This document shows positions 1 to 6,698 of a stretch of DNA of 8,112 nt, in pieces. Under the pieces are notes generated by a model that was not told the DNA's origin, made no database searches, and saw only the letters and a list, made by a program, of their open reading frames with translations. Each line of letters begins with the position of its first letter. Position 1 is the first letter of the stretch. Source of the stretch: Puniceicoccaceae bacterium (lineage in GTDB: Bacteria > Verrucomicrobiota > Verrucomicrobiia > Opitutales > Coraliomargaritaceae); the NCBI GenBank assembly GCA_011522825.1, contig WTIG01000045.1, positions 1 to 8,112 of the forward strand, in the 5' to 3' direction. The position numbers were made by a program, and so were the translations under genes.

Positions 1-1
1 C

Positions 2-571
2 TTCCCGAATAATGCCAAGGCGGTCGATTTTTTCAAAGACTTAGCCAATACATTGCTCGACCCAGAATCTCCAGGCGATGCGAATCAAGCGATGATGGAA
101 ATGGGGGCGACTGTTTGCACTAAGGGCAATCCGAATTGTGGCATCTGCCCACTTAAGGATTTTTGTCAGGGCTTTGCTAAAGGAACGGTGGCTGAGTTGC
201 CAAAGATCCAACGGGCGAAACGAGAAAAGGTACGCCTCTATCGGGGCATCGCCATTGATGAAAAGAAGATTCTACTCTATAAGATAGGATCTGAGGCGAA
301 ACGTTTAAAGGGGCATTTTGAAATCCCCAGTCTAGAAGGTTTGAATCTATCGCACGACTCTGAACACGTGAAAGCTTTGTTCGTTCGTAAGCGTGCTATT
401 TCGAATCAATCGATTGAAGAACACCTCTTTCGTGTGGAAACTGACGGGCTTACTTTTGAAGACGAAGCGGGATTGAATTGGATTGATTTTAGCGAAATAA
501 ATTCCATCCTATTATCAGGGCCGCATCGTCGATGGCTTAAGGAATATCTACAAACACTTGATCTAAACTGA
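2..571 (+). CDS. mutY: A/G-specific adenine glycosylase MutY, C-terminal part (5' end outside the window)
   Basis: The reading frame is open to the left edge, so this is the last 189 residues of a longer gene; a TTG at 53 lies inside the domain and is not the start. MutY removes adenine mispaired with 8-oxoguanine in base excision repair. Visible are the end of the HhH-GPD domain (PGDANQAMMEMGATVC, typical of MutY) and the [4Fe-4S] ligands spaced C-X6-C-X2-C-X5-C (CTKGNPNC..C..C, bases 116-169). A NUDIX-like C-terminal domain follows; in this family it reads 8-oxoG. It ends with the family-like LSGPHRRWL segment. The catalytic Asp and helix-hairpin-helix lie upstream and cannot be checked. 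The C-terminal domain separates MutY from endonuclease III, which shares the cluster motif. The next gene begins 43 bases downstream on the same strand, with no hairpin terminator between. Confidence 0.93.
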   Translation, partial: FPNNAKAVDFFKDLANTLLDPESPGDANQAMMEMGATVCTKGNPNCGICPLKDFCQGFAKGTVAELPKIQRAKREKVRLYRGIAIDEKKILLYKIGSEAKRLKGHFEIPSLEGLNLSHDSEHVKALFVRKRAISNQSIEEHLFRVETDGLTFEDEAGLNWIDFSEINSILLSGPHRRWLKEYLQTLDLN

Positions 572-614
572 ATAGGACATTTACTCTAACTTATCTAATA
601 CTAATAGCTAGCGA

Positions 615-2294
615 ATGAATTTAGACGCACTGTATTCGAATATAAATTCTGAGGAGATTGATACCATTGATCTCTTACCTCGTGATGCGAAAATGGAACA
701 CCTCGCCCTATTAAAGAATTTACCGACTAAAGAGGCTTTGAAGGAAATTGCAGAAGCGACTGATTTGCCACTACTCGATTCCTTTGACTTGATTGACAAC
801 CCGTCTCAGCACTTGCCAGTGAAATTGATTCATGAATATCACTGTGTGCCAATTGAGGAAGAAACTTCCGTGGACACAGATACGGATTCAATTGCTTTGG
901 TGACACTATGGCCGCCCGATGCACAAATGGACCGTTGGATTTTCGCTAGCTGTGGCAAAAAGCCGAAGTGGTACTTAAGCGATCCCGAAAAGATACAAGA
1001 TACCATCACCGAGCATTTTGGTGTAGGGGCAGATAGTTTAGATGAATCAAGCTTGATTGAGGATGTCACAGAAGACGATGTGGTGGAAGATGAAGATGCG
1101 GCGATCATTCGCTTTGTGAATGAGGTGATTTTTAAAGCGGTGAATGATCGAGCAACTGACATACATTTTGAGCCCTTGCGAGATTCGCTACAAATTCGCT
1201 ATCGAATTGATGGTGAATTAATCTCCATTCGTGTGCCTGATAATTTAATCCGATTCCAAGATGCGATTATTTCTCGCCTGAAAATTATGGCGAAATTAAA
1301 TATTTCTGAGAAGCGTCGTCCACAAGACGGACGTATTTCCTTTGCTTCGGGTGAGTCAGAATTGGATATTCGTATCTCGACCATACCTACGATGTATGGA
1401 GAAAGTATCAGTTTGCGTTTGCTCAACCAGAAATCCAAGCCCTTAACCATGAAAGAGCTAGGGCTATCCTCTCACGAAGAGCGGATTCTGGAAAAAGTTT
1501 TAAGCGCTCCTCATGGCATTATTTTAGTTACGGGGCCGACGGGTTCGGGTAAGTCAACCTCTCTTACTGCTTTCATTCGCTTGATCAATCGTCCCGAACG
1601 CAGAATCATCACCGTTGAAGATCCGGTTGAATATGAAGTCCCTGGAATCAACCAAACTCAGGTGCATCCAGAAATCGGCTTAACCTTTGCCCAGTCACTT
1701 CGCTCAGTACTGCGACAAGACCCCGATGTGATTATGGTGGGAGAAATTCGAGATCGTGAAACTGCCGATATCGGTATTCGTGCCTCTTTGACGGGTCACT
1801 TAGTGCTGAGTACTTTGCACACCAATGATGCCCCAGGTGCTTTGACTCGTTTGATCGATATGGATATTGAGCCGTTCTTAATCGCTTCCTCTGTGGAATT
1901 AATTGTGGCCCAACGATTGGTCCGCAAGCTCTGCCCACACTGCGCTCAACCAGCCAACTATGAAGCAGGCTATTTAGAAAACTGCTTAAAACTGATGAAT
2001 ATTCCCGTAACCGAGGAGAATTTAAACCACCCGATCTACACGGCAGGCGGTTGTGACAAATGTCGCAATATTGGATTTAAGGGACGTATTGGAATTTTTG
2101 AATGCTTATCGGTCAGTGAAGAAATTCACGAACAGATCGTTCAAAAGGCTTCTGCACGGGCGATTCGCCAAACGGCTGTTGAACAAGGAATGCGTTCACT
2201 CACACAAAGCGGGTGGAACCATGTAAAGCAAGGATTGACTACACTTGAAGAGGTGATGCGTTACGCAGAGATTGATTCCGAAGAAGAAAACTAG
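615..2294 (+). CDS. GspE/PilB-family type II secretion or type IV pilus assembly ATPase
   Basis: A 559-residue hexameric motor ATPase that would act on the cytoplasmic face of the inner membrane, powering pseudopilus or pilus assembly. An N-terminal MshEN/GspE_N-like region (about 1-140) with an acidic linker (EDVTEDDVVEDED) precedes the N2 domain with the conserved ATDIHFEP and RYRIDGEL stretches. The motor core has Walker A GPTGSGKST (residues 307-315, Lys313), Asp box VEDPVEYE (Glu335-Asp336), Walker B DPDVIMVGEIRD (369-380, Glu377) and His box GHLVLSTLHTNDA. A tetracysteine zinc site, C-X2-C at 440/443 and 480/483, marks GspE/PilB assembly ATPases and is absent from PilT retraction motors. 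All key residues are intact and the length is normal. The ATG at 615 is used because it gives a full N-terminal domain; no clear Shine-Dalgarno precedes it. GspE and PilB cannot be separated from sequence alone, and no gspF, gspG or pil gene is adjacent here. Confidence 0.93.
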   Translation: MNLDALYSNINSEEIDTIDLLPRDAKMEHLALLKNLPTKEALKEIAEATDLPLLDSFDLIDNPSQHLPVKLIHEYHCVPIEEETSVDTDTDSIALVTLWPPDAQMDRWIFASCGKKPKWYLSDPEKIQDTITEHFGVGADSLDESSLIEDVTEDDVVEDEDAAIIRFVNEVIFKAVNDRATDIHFEPLRDSLQIRYRIDGELISIRVPDNLIRFQDAIISRLKIMAKLNISEKRRPQDGRISFASGESELDIRISTIPTMYGESISLRLLNQKSKPLTMKELGLSSHEERILEKVLSAPHGIILVTGPTGSGKSTSLTAFIRLINRPERRIITVEDPVEYEVPGINQTQVHPEIGLTFAQSLRSVLRQDPDVIMVGEIRDRETADIGIRASLTGHLVLSTLHTNDAPGALTRLIDMDIEPFLIASSVELIVAQRLVRKLCPHCAQPANYEAGYLENCLKLMNIPVTEENLNHPIYTAGGCDKCRNIGFKGRIGIFECLSVSEEIHEQIVQKASARAIRQTAVEQGMRSLTQSGWNHVKQGLTTLEEVMRYAEIDSEEEN

Positions 2295-2533
2295 TTCTTG
2301 GATCGGCTTGATTCAATCGCTTTCAATTTCTCATACTCTTTGTCAAATTTCTCACGATTGCAATTGCAGTGCAAGCAAAGGGGTGAGTTATACTTGAGAG
2401 CGAATTTTTCATGCCATTTCAATGGCGTATTTTGCCCCTTCTCCACTAGCTTGAGTGCATCGCTACAGCTCGGAAAGATATGACCTAAAAATCCGTAAAC
2501 TGCATCGGCTAAAGAAAATTTTTGTTGTCCCAT
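2291..2533 (-). CDS. Small Cys-rich protein resembling zf-HC2 (anti-sigma-type) zinc fingers
   Basis: This 80-residue protein aligns without gaps, from memory, to small zf-HC2 proteins. Cys23 opens a CSDALKLVEKG helix, then comes the PLKWHEKFALK helix (family: PLsl.erl.l..H), then Cys53-X2-Cys56 (PLCLHCNC). The family His four residues before the CxxC is Asn49; His55 or Cys58 could supply a fourth ligand. A short N-terminal extension (about residues 1-22, hydrophobic around 11-20) has no evident function, and the C-terminus is a charged helix. There is no transmembrane segment, so it is not a complete membrane anti-sigma factor, and no sigma gene is adjacent. The ATG at 2531-2533 has no Shine-Dalgarno. 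Its TAG stop lies inside the CTAG that also ends the opposite ATPase gene. Coding status rests on the pattern of conserved-type residues; a regulatory or metal-binding role is only suggested by family. Confidence 0.65.
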   Translation of the reverse strand: MGQQKFSLADAVYGFLGHIFPSCSDALKLVEKGQNTPLKWHEKFALKYNSPLCLHCNCNREKFDKEYEKLKAIESSRSKN

Positions 2534-2588
2534 AATTACATACGCTAGATAGTTTTTTTAAATTTTCCAATCATTAGATAATTTTTTT
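2534..2588. promoter_or_regulatory. Divergent AT-rich intergenic region, probable promoters for both flanking genes
   Basis: These 55 bases separate two genes transcribed away from each other (minus gene starting at 2533, plus gene at 2589), so both need start signals here or close by. It is strongly AT-rich with two T runs (2552-2558 and 2582-2588). A weak sigma70-like pair on the plus strand is ATTACA (2535-2540) and TAAATT (2559-2564), 18 bases apart, each matching four of six consensus bases. No convincing minus-strand box pair was found. The location supports promoter function more than the boxes do. Confidence 0.3.
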
Positions 2589-3926
2589 ATGTCCGTATTA
2601 GTTTATCACTCATGGTGGCGTACGCTAAAGCTTTTGTTCTTAGTGGGCTACGGGCTACTTGCTTTGCTTTCATTGAATGGTTCGGATTCCAGTGCCATTG
2701 AGGAAGCTGAGTTGCTCTTTATTGAAGGTTCAGTGGACGCTTCTATCGAGTTATTAGAAAGCCTTGATTTAAAGACTCATCCGCAAGCCTTGCTTATGCT
2801 GGCATCCATTTATTGCAATTCTGAGGAATGGCAGAAATTAAATAGACTGGTAAAGGATATGGAGGACATTCCCTACCTCAAAGACCTATCCTACTATTTT
2901 TCGGGACGGATTGCCCTGGCAAAAAATCGCTTAGGCTCGGCACGAAGAGCTTTTGAGAAAGCGGCAAAAGAACGACCTTCTGGCACTCAATTCATTCAAG
3001 GTCATATCTATTTTTATCAAGCACTCTGTTTTCAAAAGCTGAAACAAATGGATCAAGCATCGGATGCTTACGAAAAAGCTTTGGAAAATAATTTCACTGC
3101 CGAGTCTATTGAAGAGATTCTGCAATTAGCCCAATTACACACACTCTTTGCTGATGCACAAACGACCATCAATTATCTGAATTCTTATCCAGAATCATTG
3201 CTTAAGGAAGATGCTCAGATCGGGGCTCTTTTAGGTCGGGCTTACTTGAATAAGGATTTGCATTTTCTGGCCATTAAGTCGTTCAGTGAATCACTCGCCC
3301 TCGAGCCTGAGCAGCCATCGATTCTTGCTTTGCGGGCCAATGCTTATCGTATATCGAGAAATTACACTTCGGCCTTAGTGGATATTCAAAAGGCGATCGA
3401 CCTAGCCCCTAAATTGATCGAATTGAATTATGTCCTTGGTTTAATTCATTTTGAGATGGGTGAACTGGAGGGAGCGAATTCTGCCTTTCAGCTGATCTTT
3501 CCCTACATGCAAGAAGACAGTAATTTCCTGCTCCTTTCTGCCCAATTGGCCTACACCGTAGAGGATCTATCCTTTGCTAAGAAAACATTGAGTCGATACC
3601 TTCAACTTCAAGAGGAAGTTGCCCATATCAATGCGCATTACCTTTCACTTTTACTCAAAGAGAATGCTTTAAAAGATACTATAACCAAACCACAATCGTT
3701 GGACTGGGTCTTTTTTGAGAACTATGTAAACGAAAGAAACTCTGCTGATTATATTCTCTCTAACACCCGCAGTGCTAGCCTGACCTTTTTCATGGCTCAA
3801 GTTGCAAAAGCGAATGAAGATTCACTCACCGAAAAACGCTTGCTGGAAACAACTTTAGAACGAGCGGAGAAAAATACGCCTGAATACCTCTGTGCGAGCT
3901 GGCAATTAAAAGTATTAGAAAACTAA
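2589..3926 (+). CDS. Exported or membrane-anchored TPR-repeat protein, function unknown
   Basis: A 445-residue protein with a basic-hydrophobic N-terminus (RTLKLLFLVGYGLLALLSL, about residues 11-29), read as an uncleaved signal anchor or a signal peptide; there is no lipobox Cys. The rest is predicted helical repeat. Three consecutive 34-residue TPRs are clear at about 212-245, 246-279 and 280-313, with the G/A-Y...A...F...AL.L.P pattern; two more are recognisable near 101-134 and 138-171, and degenerate ones near 34-64. TPR proteins are protein-protein scaffolds, so this may hold partners on the periplasmic side of the inner membrane. The partner is unknown; proximity to the secretion ATPase is suggestive only, since an oppositely oriented gene lies between. 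The ATG at 2589 follows a T run without Shine-Dalgarno, but the next in-frame ATG would remove the hydrophobic segment. No classical terminator with a T tract follows. Confidence 0.85.
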   Translation: MSVLVYHSWWRTLKLLFLVGYGLLALLSLNGSDSSAIEEAELLFIEGSVDASIELLESLDLKTHPQALLMLASIYCNSEEWQKLNRLVKDMEDIPYLKDLSYYFSGRIALAKNRLGSARRAFEKAAKERPSGTQFIQGHIYFYQALCFQKLKQMDQASDAYEKALENNFTAESIEEILQLAQLHTLFADAQTTINYLNSYPESLLKEDAQIGALLGRAYLNKDLHFLAIKSFSESLALEPEQPSILALRANAYRISRNYTSALVDIQKAIDLAPKLIELNYVLGLIHFEMGELEGANSAFQLIFPYMQEDSNFLLLSAQLAYTVEDLSFAKKTLSRYLQLQEEVAHINAHYLSLLLKENALKDTITKPQSLDWVFFENYVNERNSADYILSNTRSASLTFFMAQVAKANEDSLTEKRLLETTLERAEKNTPEYLCASWQLKVLEN

Positions 3927-3963
3927 TTTTTTACTTGCAGAAGTGTTAAAGAAATTCATCTTC

Positions 3964-3985
3964 TGAACCTTAGCGCTAAAGTTCA
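3964..3985. repeat. 22-bp imperfect palindrome upstream of the rpsO leader
   Basis: TGAAC (3964-3968) is the reverse complement of GTTCA (3981-3985), and the centre TTAGCGCTAA (3970-3979) is a perfect 10-bp palindrome; only positions 3969/3980 mismatch. As RNA it would fold to a 5-bp stem, one mismatch, 3 bp and a GCGC loop. It lies 38 bases after the TPR stop and 25 bases before the rpsO leader fold. No T tract follows, so it is a poor intrinsic terminator for the upstream gene; the symmetry also suits a dimeric repressor site. It would overlap the -35 area if the weak -10-like TATAGG at 3994-3999 is used. Confidence 0.5.
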
Positions 3986-4009
3986 TCCTTTCATATAGGG
4001 TCAACTTCT

Positions 4010-4084
4010 CGACTGCCTTACAGGTCTAGCGGTTGGTGTGGCACTTGCTACCCAACGGTTTCGAACACTCGAAATCCACAGTCG
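4010..4084 (+). promoter_or_regulatory. Candidate rpsO leader RNA: junction fold resembling an S15 binding site
   Basis: Three helices can form together. P1 is CGACTG (4010-4015) with CAGTCG (4079-4084), six perfect pairs. P2 is GTTGG (4032-4036) with CCAAC (4052-4056), a bulged T4037, then GTGGC (4038-4042) with GCTAC (4047-4051), loop ACTT. P3 is GGTTTCGA (4057-4064) with TCGAAATC (4069-4076), loop ACAC, including one G-T pair (4058/4075). P2 and P3 abut with no linker, so they could stack coaxially. A small CCT-TAC-AGG hairpin (4016-4024) may fill the 16-base strand from P1 to P2. P2 holds G4040-T4049 next to G4041-C4048, the tandem G-U/G-C step that S15 reads in 16S rRNA helix 22. S15 is known to repress its own mRNA through varied leader structures, so autoregulation is the natural reading. 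The fold ends 17 bases before the ATG, and an A-rich unpaired spacer follows. A weak -10-like TATAGG (3994-3999) would start transcription near 4006. Folding was done by eye. Confidence 0.6.
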
Positions 4085-4101
4085 TGCAATCAAAATAAAA
4101 T

Positions 4102-4374
4102 ATGTCAGAAAATACAATTATCGATAAAGCAGCAATTATCAAAGAATTCGGAAGCAGCGAATCTGATACAGGTTCGTCCGAAGTTCAAATCGCACTTCTC
4201 AGTGCTCGCATCAAACACTTAACTGAACACTTACGTGATCACAGAAAAGATTTTCACTCACGCAGAGGTCTTATTGCCCTTACTGCTAGACGTAGAAAAC
4301 TACTCGATTACTTAAAACGCACAGCATTCACTCGTTATACGAATATATTAGAGAAGCTGAATCTGCGTCGATAA
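4102..4374 (+). CDS. rpsO: 30S ribosomal protein S15
   Basis: At 90 residues this is the normal length for S15, a primary binder of the central domain of 16S rRNA (helices 20-22) that starts platform assembly and contributes to a bridge with the 50S subunit. Family signatures are complete: DTGSSEVQIALLSARI (22-37), LTEHLRDHRKDFHSRRGL with the RNA-contacting His/Asp/Ser region, RRKLLDYLKR, and the LNLRR end. The ATG at 4102 gives the canonical N-terminus; the preceding CAAAATAAAAT is A-rich without Shine-Dalgarno, so initiation may depend on an unstructured start region. It lies between a structured leader and a strong terminator, with pnp next, the same order as in the Escherichia coli rpsO-pnp operon. 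Confidence 0.98.
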   Translation: MSENTIIDKAAIIKEFGSSESDTGSSEVQIALLSARIKHLTEHLRDHRKDFHSRRGLIALTARRRKLLDYLKRTAFTRYTNILEKLNLRR

Positions 4375-4385
4375 ATCACTTTACT

Positions 4386-4428
4386 AGCCGGATCTATCAT
4401 AACACTAGATCCGGCTTTTTTATTTTTT
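4386..4428 (+). terminator. Strong intrinsic terminator between rpsO and pnp
   Basis: AGCCGGATCTA (4386-4396) pairs perfectly with TAGATCCGGCT (4406-4416), an 11-bp GC-rich stem with a 9-base loop. The stem is followed by TTTTT, an A, then six more T (4417-4428). It begins 11 bases after the rpsO stop. It should end most rpsO transcripts, leaving pnp dependent on read-through or on its own promoter. Confidence 0.93.
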
Positions 4429-4440
4429 ATACAAGTAAAC

Positions 4441-4486
4441 TGACTTAGCTCTATTTACAGAAACGGGTCCTATCCCCACTAGGTCG
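4441..4486 (+). promoter_or_regulatory. Foldable leader upstream of pnp
   Basis: TGACTTAG (4441-4448) can pair with CTAGGTCG (4479-4486): eight pairs including two G-T wobbles. Inside, GGG (4465-4467) can pair with CCC (4474-4476), or alternatively CCTA (4469-4472) with TAGG (4480-4483), which would compete with the outer stem. The fold ends 19 bases before the pnp ATG and is followed by an A-rich stretch with no Shine-Dalgarno. In E. coli, PNPase represses its own mRNA after RNase III cuts a leader stem; a similar use here is only an analogy. No convincing promoter boxes were identified between the rpsO terminator and this fold. Confidence 0.35.
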
Positions 4487-4505
4487 CAAAAAAGAAACAC
4501 GAAAT

Positions 4506-6671
4506 ATGAAACAAAAACACAATGTCATTGTTGACAACTTAGATATAGAAATCTCAACCGGTACACTTGCAGGATTAGCGAGTGGTGCCGTGACCATTCG
4601 CTCTGGCGAAACCAGTCTATTCGTATCGGCTACTGCCGCATCTGCCCTAAGACCGGGTCAAGATTTCTTCCCATTAACCGTAGATTACAAAGAAAAATTT
4701 TCCGCAGCAGGGAAATTTCCTGGCGGTTATTTCAAAAGAGAAGGTAAACCATCAGAAAAAGAGATTCTGACTTCACGTCTTTGTGACCGTCCACTCAGAC
4801 CACTCTTCCCTAAAGGCTTCATGAATGAAGTTCAAGTTATTGGTATCCTTTTATCCACAGACGGAGTAAATGAACCCGATATTTTAATGGTGAATGCTGC
4901 TTCTGCTGCATTGATGATTTCAGATGTGCCATGGAATGGCCCTGTTGGTTGTGTTCGCATTGGACAAATTGACAATGAATTCATCGTTAACCCTACCAAC
5001 GATGAAATGCTCGATTCAGACTTAGATTTAATCTATGTAGGTACTGAAACTGAAATGCTCATGATCGAAGGTTCTGCAGAATTTATTTCTGACGAGCGTT
5101 TCTATGAAGCTCTAGAGTTCGCACAAAAATCGATTCAACCAATCATCGAAGCACAGAAAGAACTGGCTAAGATCGCAGGTAAAGCGAAGAAAGAATTCCC
5201 ATTGGTGATCACTCCAAAGGAAGTGACTGACTTTTGTGAAGAACAAGCAAAAGACAAAATTATCGAAGCTTTAGCGTTTGACAGTTACACAGAGAGAAAG
5301 ATCGCTATTGAAAAAATCATCGATGCAACAAGCGAAGCACTGGACGCAAAATTTGGTGAAGGTAATGTCGATAGCAATGACGTAGCTCGTGCTTTTGATG
5401 AATTACAAGAGAAGCTTTACCGCAAGAATATCTTAGACACTGGCAAACGTGTTGATGGACGTGGCGTTAAAGACTTGAGAACCATTACTGCGGATAGTGG
5501 TATGGTACCAAGAGTACATGGCTCTGCTGTTTTCAATCGTGGCGAAACTCAAGCATTGGTAATCGCTACTTTAGGAACTAGCAAAGACGTTCAAGAAATT
5601 GATGGTCTTACGGGTGGTGCTACTAATAAATCCTTCATCTTGCACTACAACTTCCCTCCATTCTCGGTAGGTGAAGCAGGACGCTTTGGATTTACTGGCC
5701 GTCGTGAAATCGGTCACGGTGCTTTAGCAGAACGTTCTCTATTGCCAACCCTTCCACCTGAAGATGAATTCCCTTATTCAATCCGTCTTGTATCTGAAGT
5801 GATGAGTTCAAATGGCTCGACTTCTATGGCAAGTATCTGTGGTGGTTCAATTGCATTGATGGATGCAGGTGTTCCTGTTTCAAATCCTTGCGCGGGTATC
5901 TCATGTGGTCTTGTTACAGAAAAAGATGATTCTGGTAAGATTGTTAAGCATGTGGTCCTAACCGATATCCTTGGTGCCGAAGACCACTTTGGCGACATGG
6001 ACCTCAAAATCGCAGGTACAGTTGAAGGTATCACTGGATTCCAACTTGACCTTAAGATTCCAGGACTTCCATTCGACATCACTCTTGAAGCATTGAAGCA
6101 AAACAAGGAAGCACGTCATAATATTCTCGGCATTATGTCTGAGCATTTGAGTGCGCCACGTTCTGAGCTTAGAGAACATGCACCTCGCATCCATAGTTTA
6201 CAAATTGATCCTGATAAGATCGGTGCCTTGATTGGTCCAGGTGGCAAAAACATTCGCCGCATCACAGAAATCTCAGGTGCTCAAATTGACATCAATGAAG
6301 ACAACAGTGGTAAAGTACTTGTCTTTGCAACAAGCAAGACAGCGATGGATCGTGCGATTCAGGAAGTTGAGCTTTGCACTGCTGAAATTCAAGTTGGAAA
6401 AACTTATCGTGGTATCGTAAGAGGCATAAAGGACTTCGGTGCTTTTGTTGAATGCTTACCAGGTAAAGAAGGACTCGTTCATATTTCAGAACTAGCAGAC
6501 TTCCGAGTGAATAAGACTGAAGACATCTGCAAACTAGGTGATGAAATGGTCGTTAAATGTATCGGTCTCGATAAAGGAAAAGTGAAGCTTTCTCGCAAGG
6601 CAGCACTAGAGAAGAGCGATTCAGATAACGGTGATGCTGATGAAGCTGATGCTGAAACATCTGACTCTTAA
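4506..6671 (+). CDS. pnp: Polyribonucleotide nucleotidyltransferase (PNPase)
   Basis: A full-length 721-residue 3'-5' phosphorolytic exoribonuclease, which in this family forms a trimeric ring that degrades RNA using phosphate and can also add tails. The order is RNase PH domain 1 (about 1-145, with FFPLTVDYKEK and GGYFKREG), a helical linker, and RNase PH domain 2 (about 315-555). The catalytic core holds FTGRREIGHG with Arg399, Arg400 and His404, matching E. coli R398/R399/H403, and EDHFGDMD with Asp493 and Asp499, matching D486/D492. A KH domain (about 563-625) carries the GPGG loop at 577-580, and an S1 domain (about 630-702) carries GAFVECLPGKEGLVHISEL. The protein ends in a short Asp/Glu-rich tail rather than a long RNase E-binding extension. 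The ATG at 4506 gives the usual N-terminus. About six residues are inserted near KDDSGKIVKH relative to E. coli. It lies downstream of rpsO beyond a terminator and ends at its own terminator. Confidence 0.98.
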   Translation: MKQKHNVIVDNLDIEISTGTLAGLASGAVTIRSGETSLFVSATAASALRPGQDFFPLTVDYKEKFSAAGKFPGGYFKREGKPSEKEILTSRLCDRPLRPLFPKGFMNEVQVIGILLSTDGVNEPDILMVNAASAALMISDVPWNGPVGCVRIGQIDNEFIVNPTNDEMLDSDLDLIYVGTETEMLMIEGSAEFISDERFYEALEFAQKSIQPIIEAQKELAKIAGKAKKEFPLVITPKEVTDFCEEQAKDKIIEALAFDSYTERKIAIEKIIDATSEALDAKFGEGNVDSNDVARAFDELQEKLYRKNILDTGKRVDGRGVKDLRTITADSGMVPRVHGSAVFNRGETQALVIATLGTSKDVQEIDGLTGGATNKSFILHYNFPPFSVGEAGRFGFTGRREIGHGALAERSLLPTLPPEDEFPYSIRLVSEVMSSNGSTSMASICGGSIALMDAGVPVSNPCAGISCGLVTEKDDSGKIVKHVVLTDILGAEDHFGDMDLKIAGTVEGITGFQLDLKIPGLPFDITLEALKQNKEARHNILGIMSEHLSAPRSELREHAPRIHSLQIDPDKIGALIGPGGKNIRRITEISGAQIDINEDNSGKVLVFATSKTAMDRAIQEVELCTAEIQVGKTYRGIVRGIKDFGAFVECLPGKEGLVHISELADFRVNKTEDICKLGDEMVVKCIGLDKGKVKLSRKAALEKSDSDNGDADEADAETSDS

Positions 6672-6698
6672 GGCCTTTTCAGTTTAAACTCTTTCAAG

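Noticed and set aside
572..614. Possible promoter (TTTACT, TAATAC, TAATA direct repeat, GCTAGC palindrome) between mutY and the ATPase gene
   Set aside because: Box spacing is wrong for sigma70 and the matches are weak in AT-rich DNA; the gene may be read from the mutY transcript.
839..1162. A Ser-rich 107-codon minus-strand frame inside the ATPase gene
   Set aside because: It is antisense to the acidic linker and N2 domain; the Ser runs are complements of Asp/Glu codons.
2298..2483. A 61-codon plus-strand frame opposite the small Cys-rich gene
   Set aside because: The minus-strand frame shows a recognisable finger pattern, while this one shows no domain and starts four bases after the ATPase stop without a ribosome site.
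3935..3963. TTGCAG (3935-3940) as a -35 box for rpsO
   Set aside because: At 16-18 bases downstream the candidate -10 sequences match no more than three of six consensus bases.
5774..6194. Two overlapping minus-strand open frames (110 and 78 codons) inside pnp
   Set aside because: They are antisense to the catalytic PH domain 2 and have no independent coding signal.
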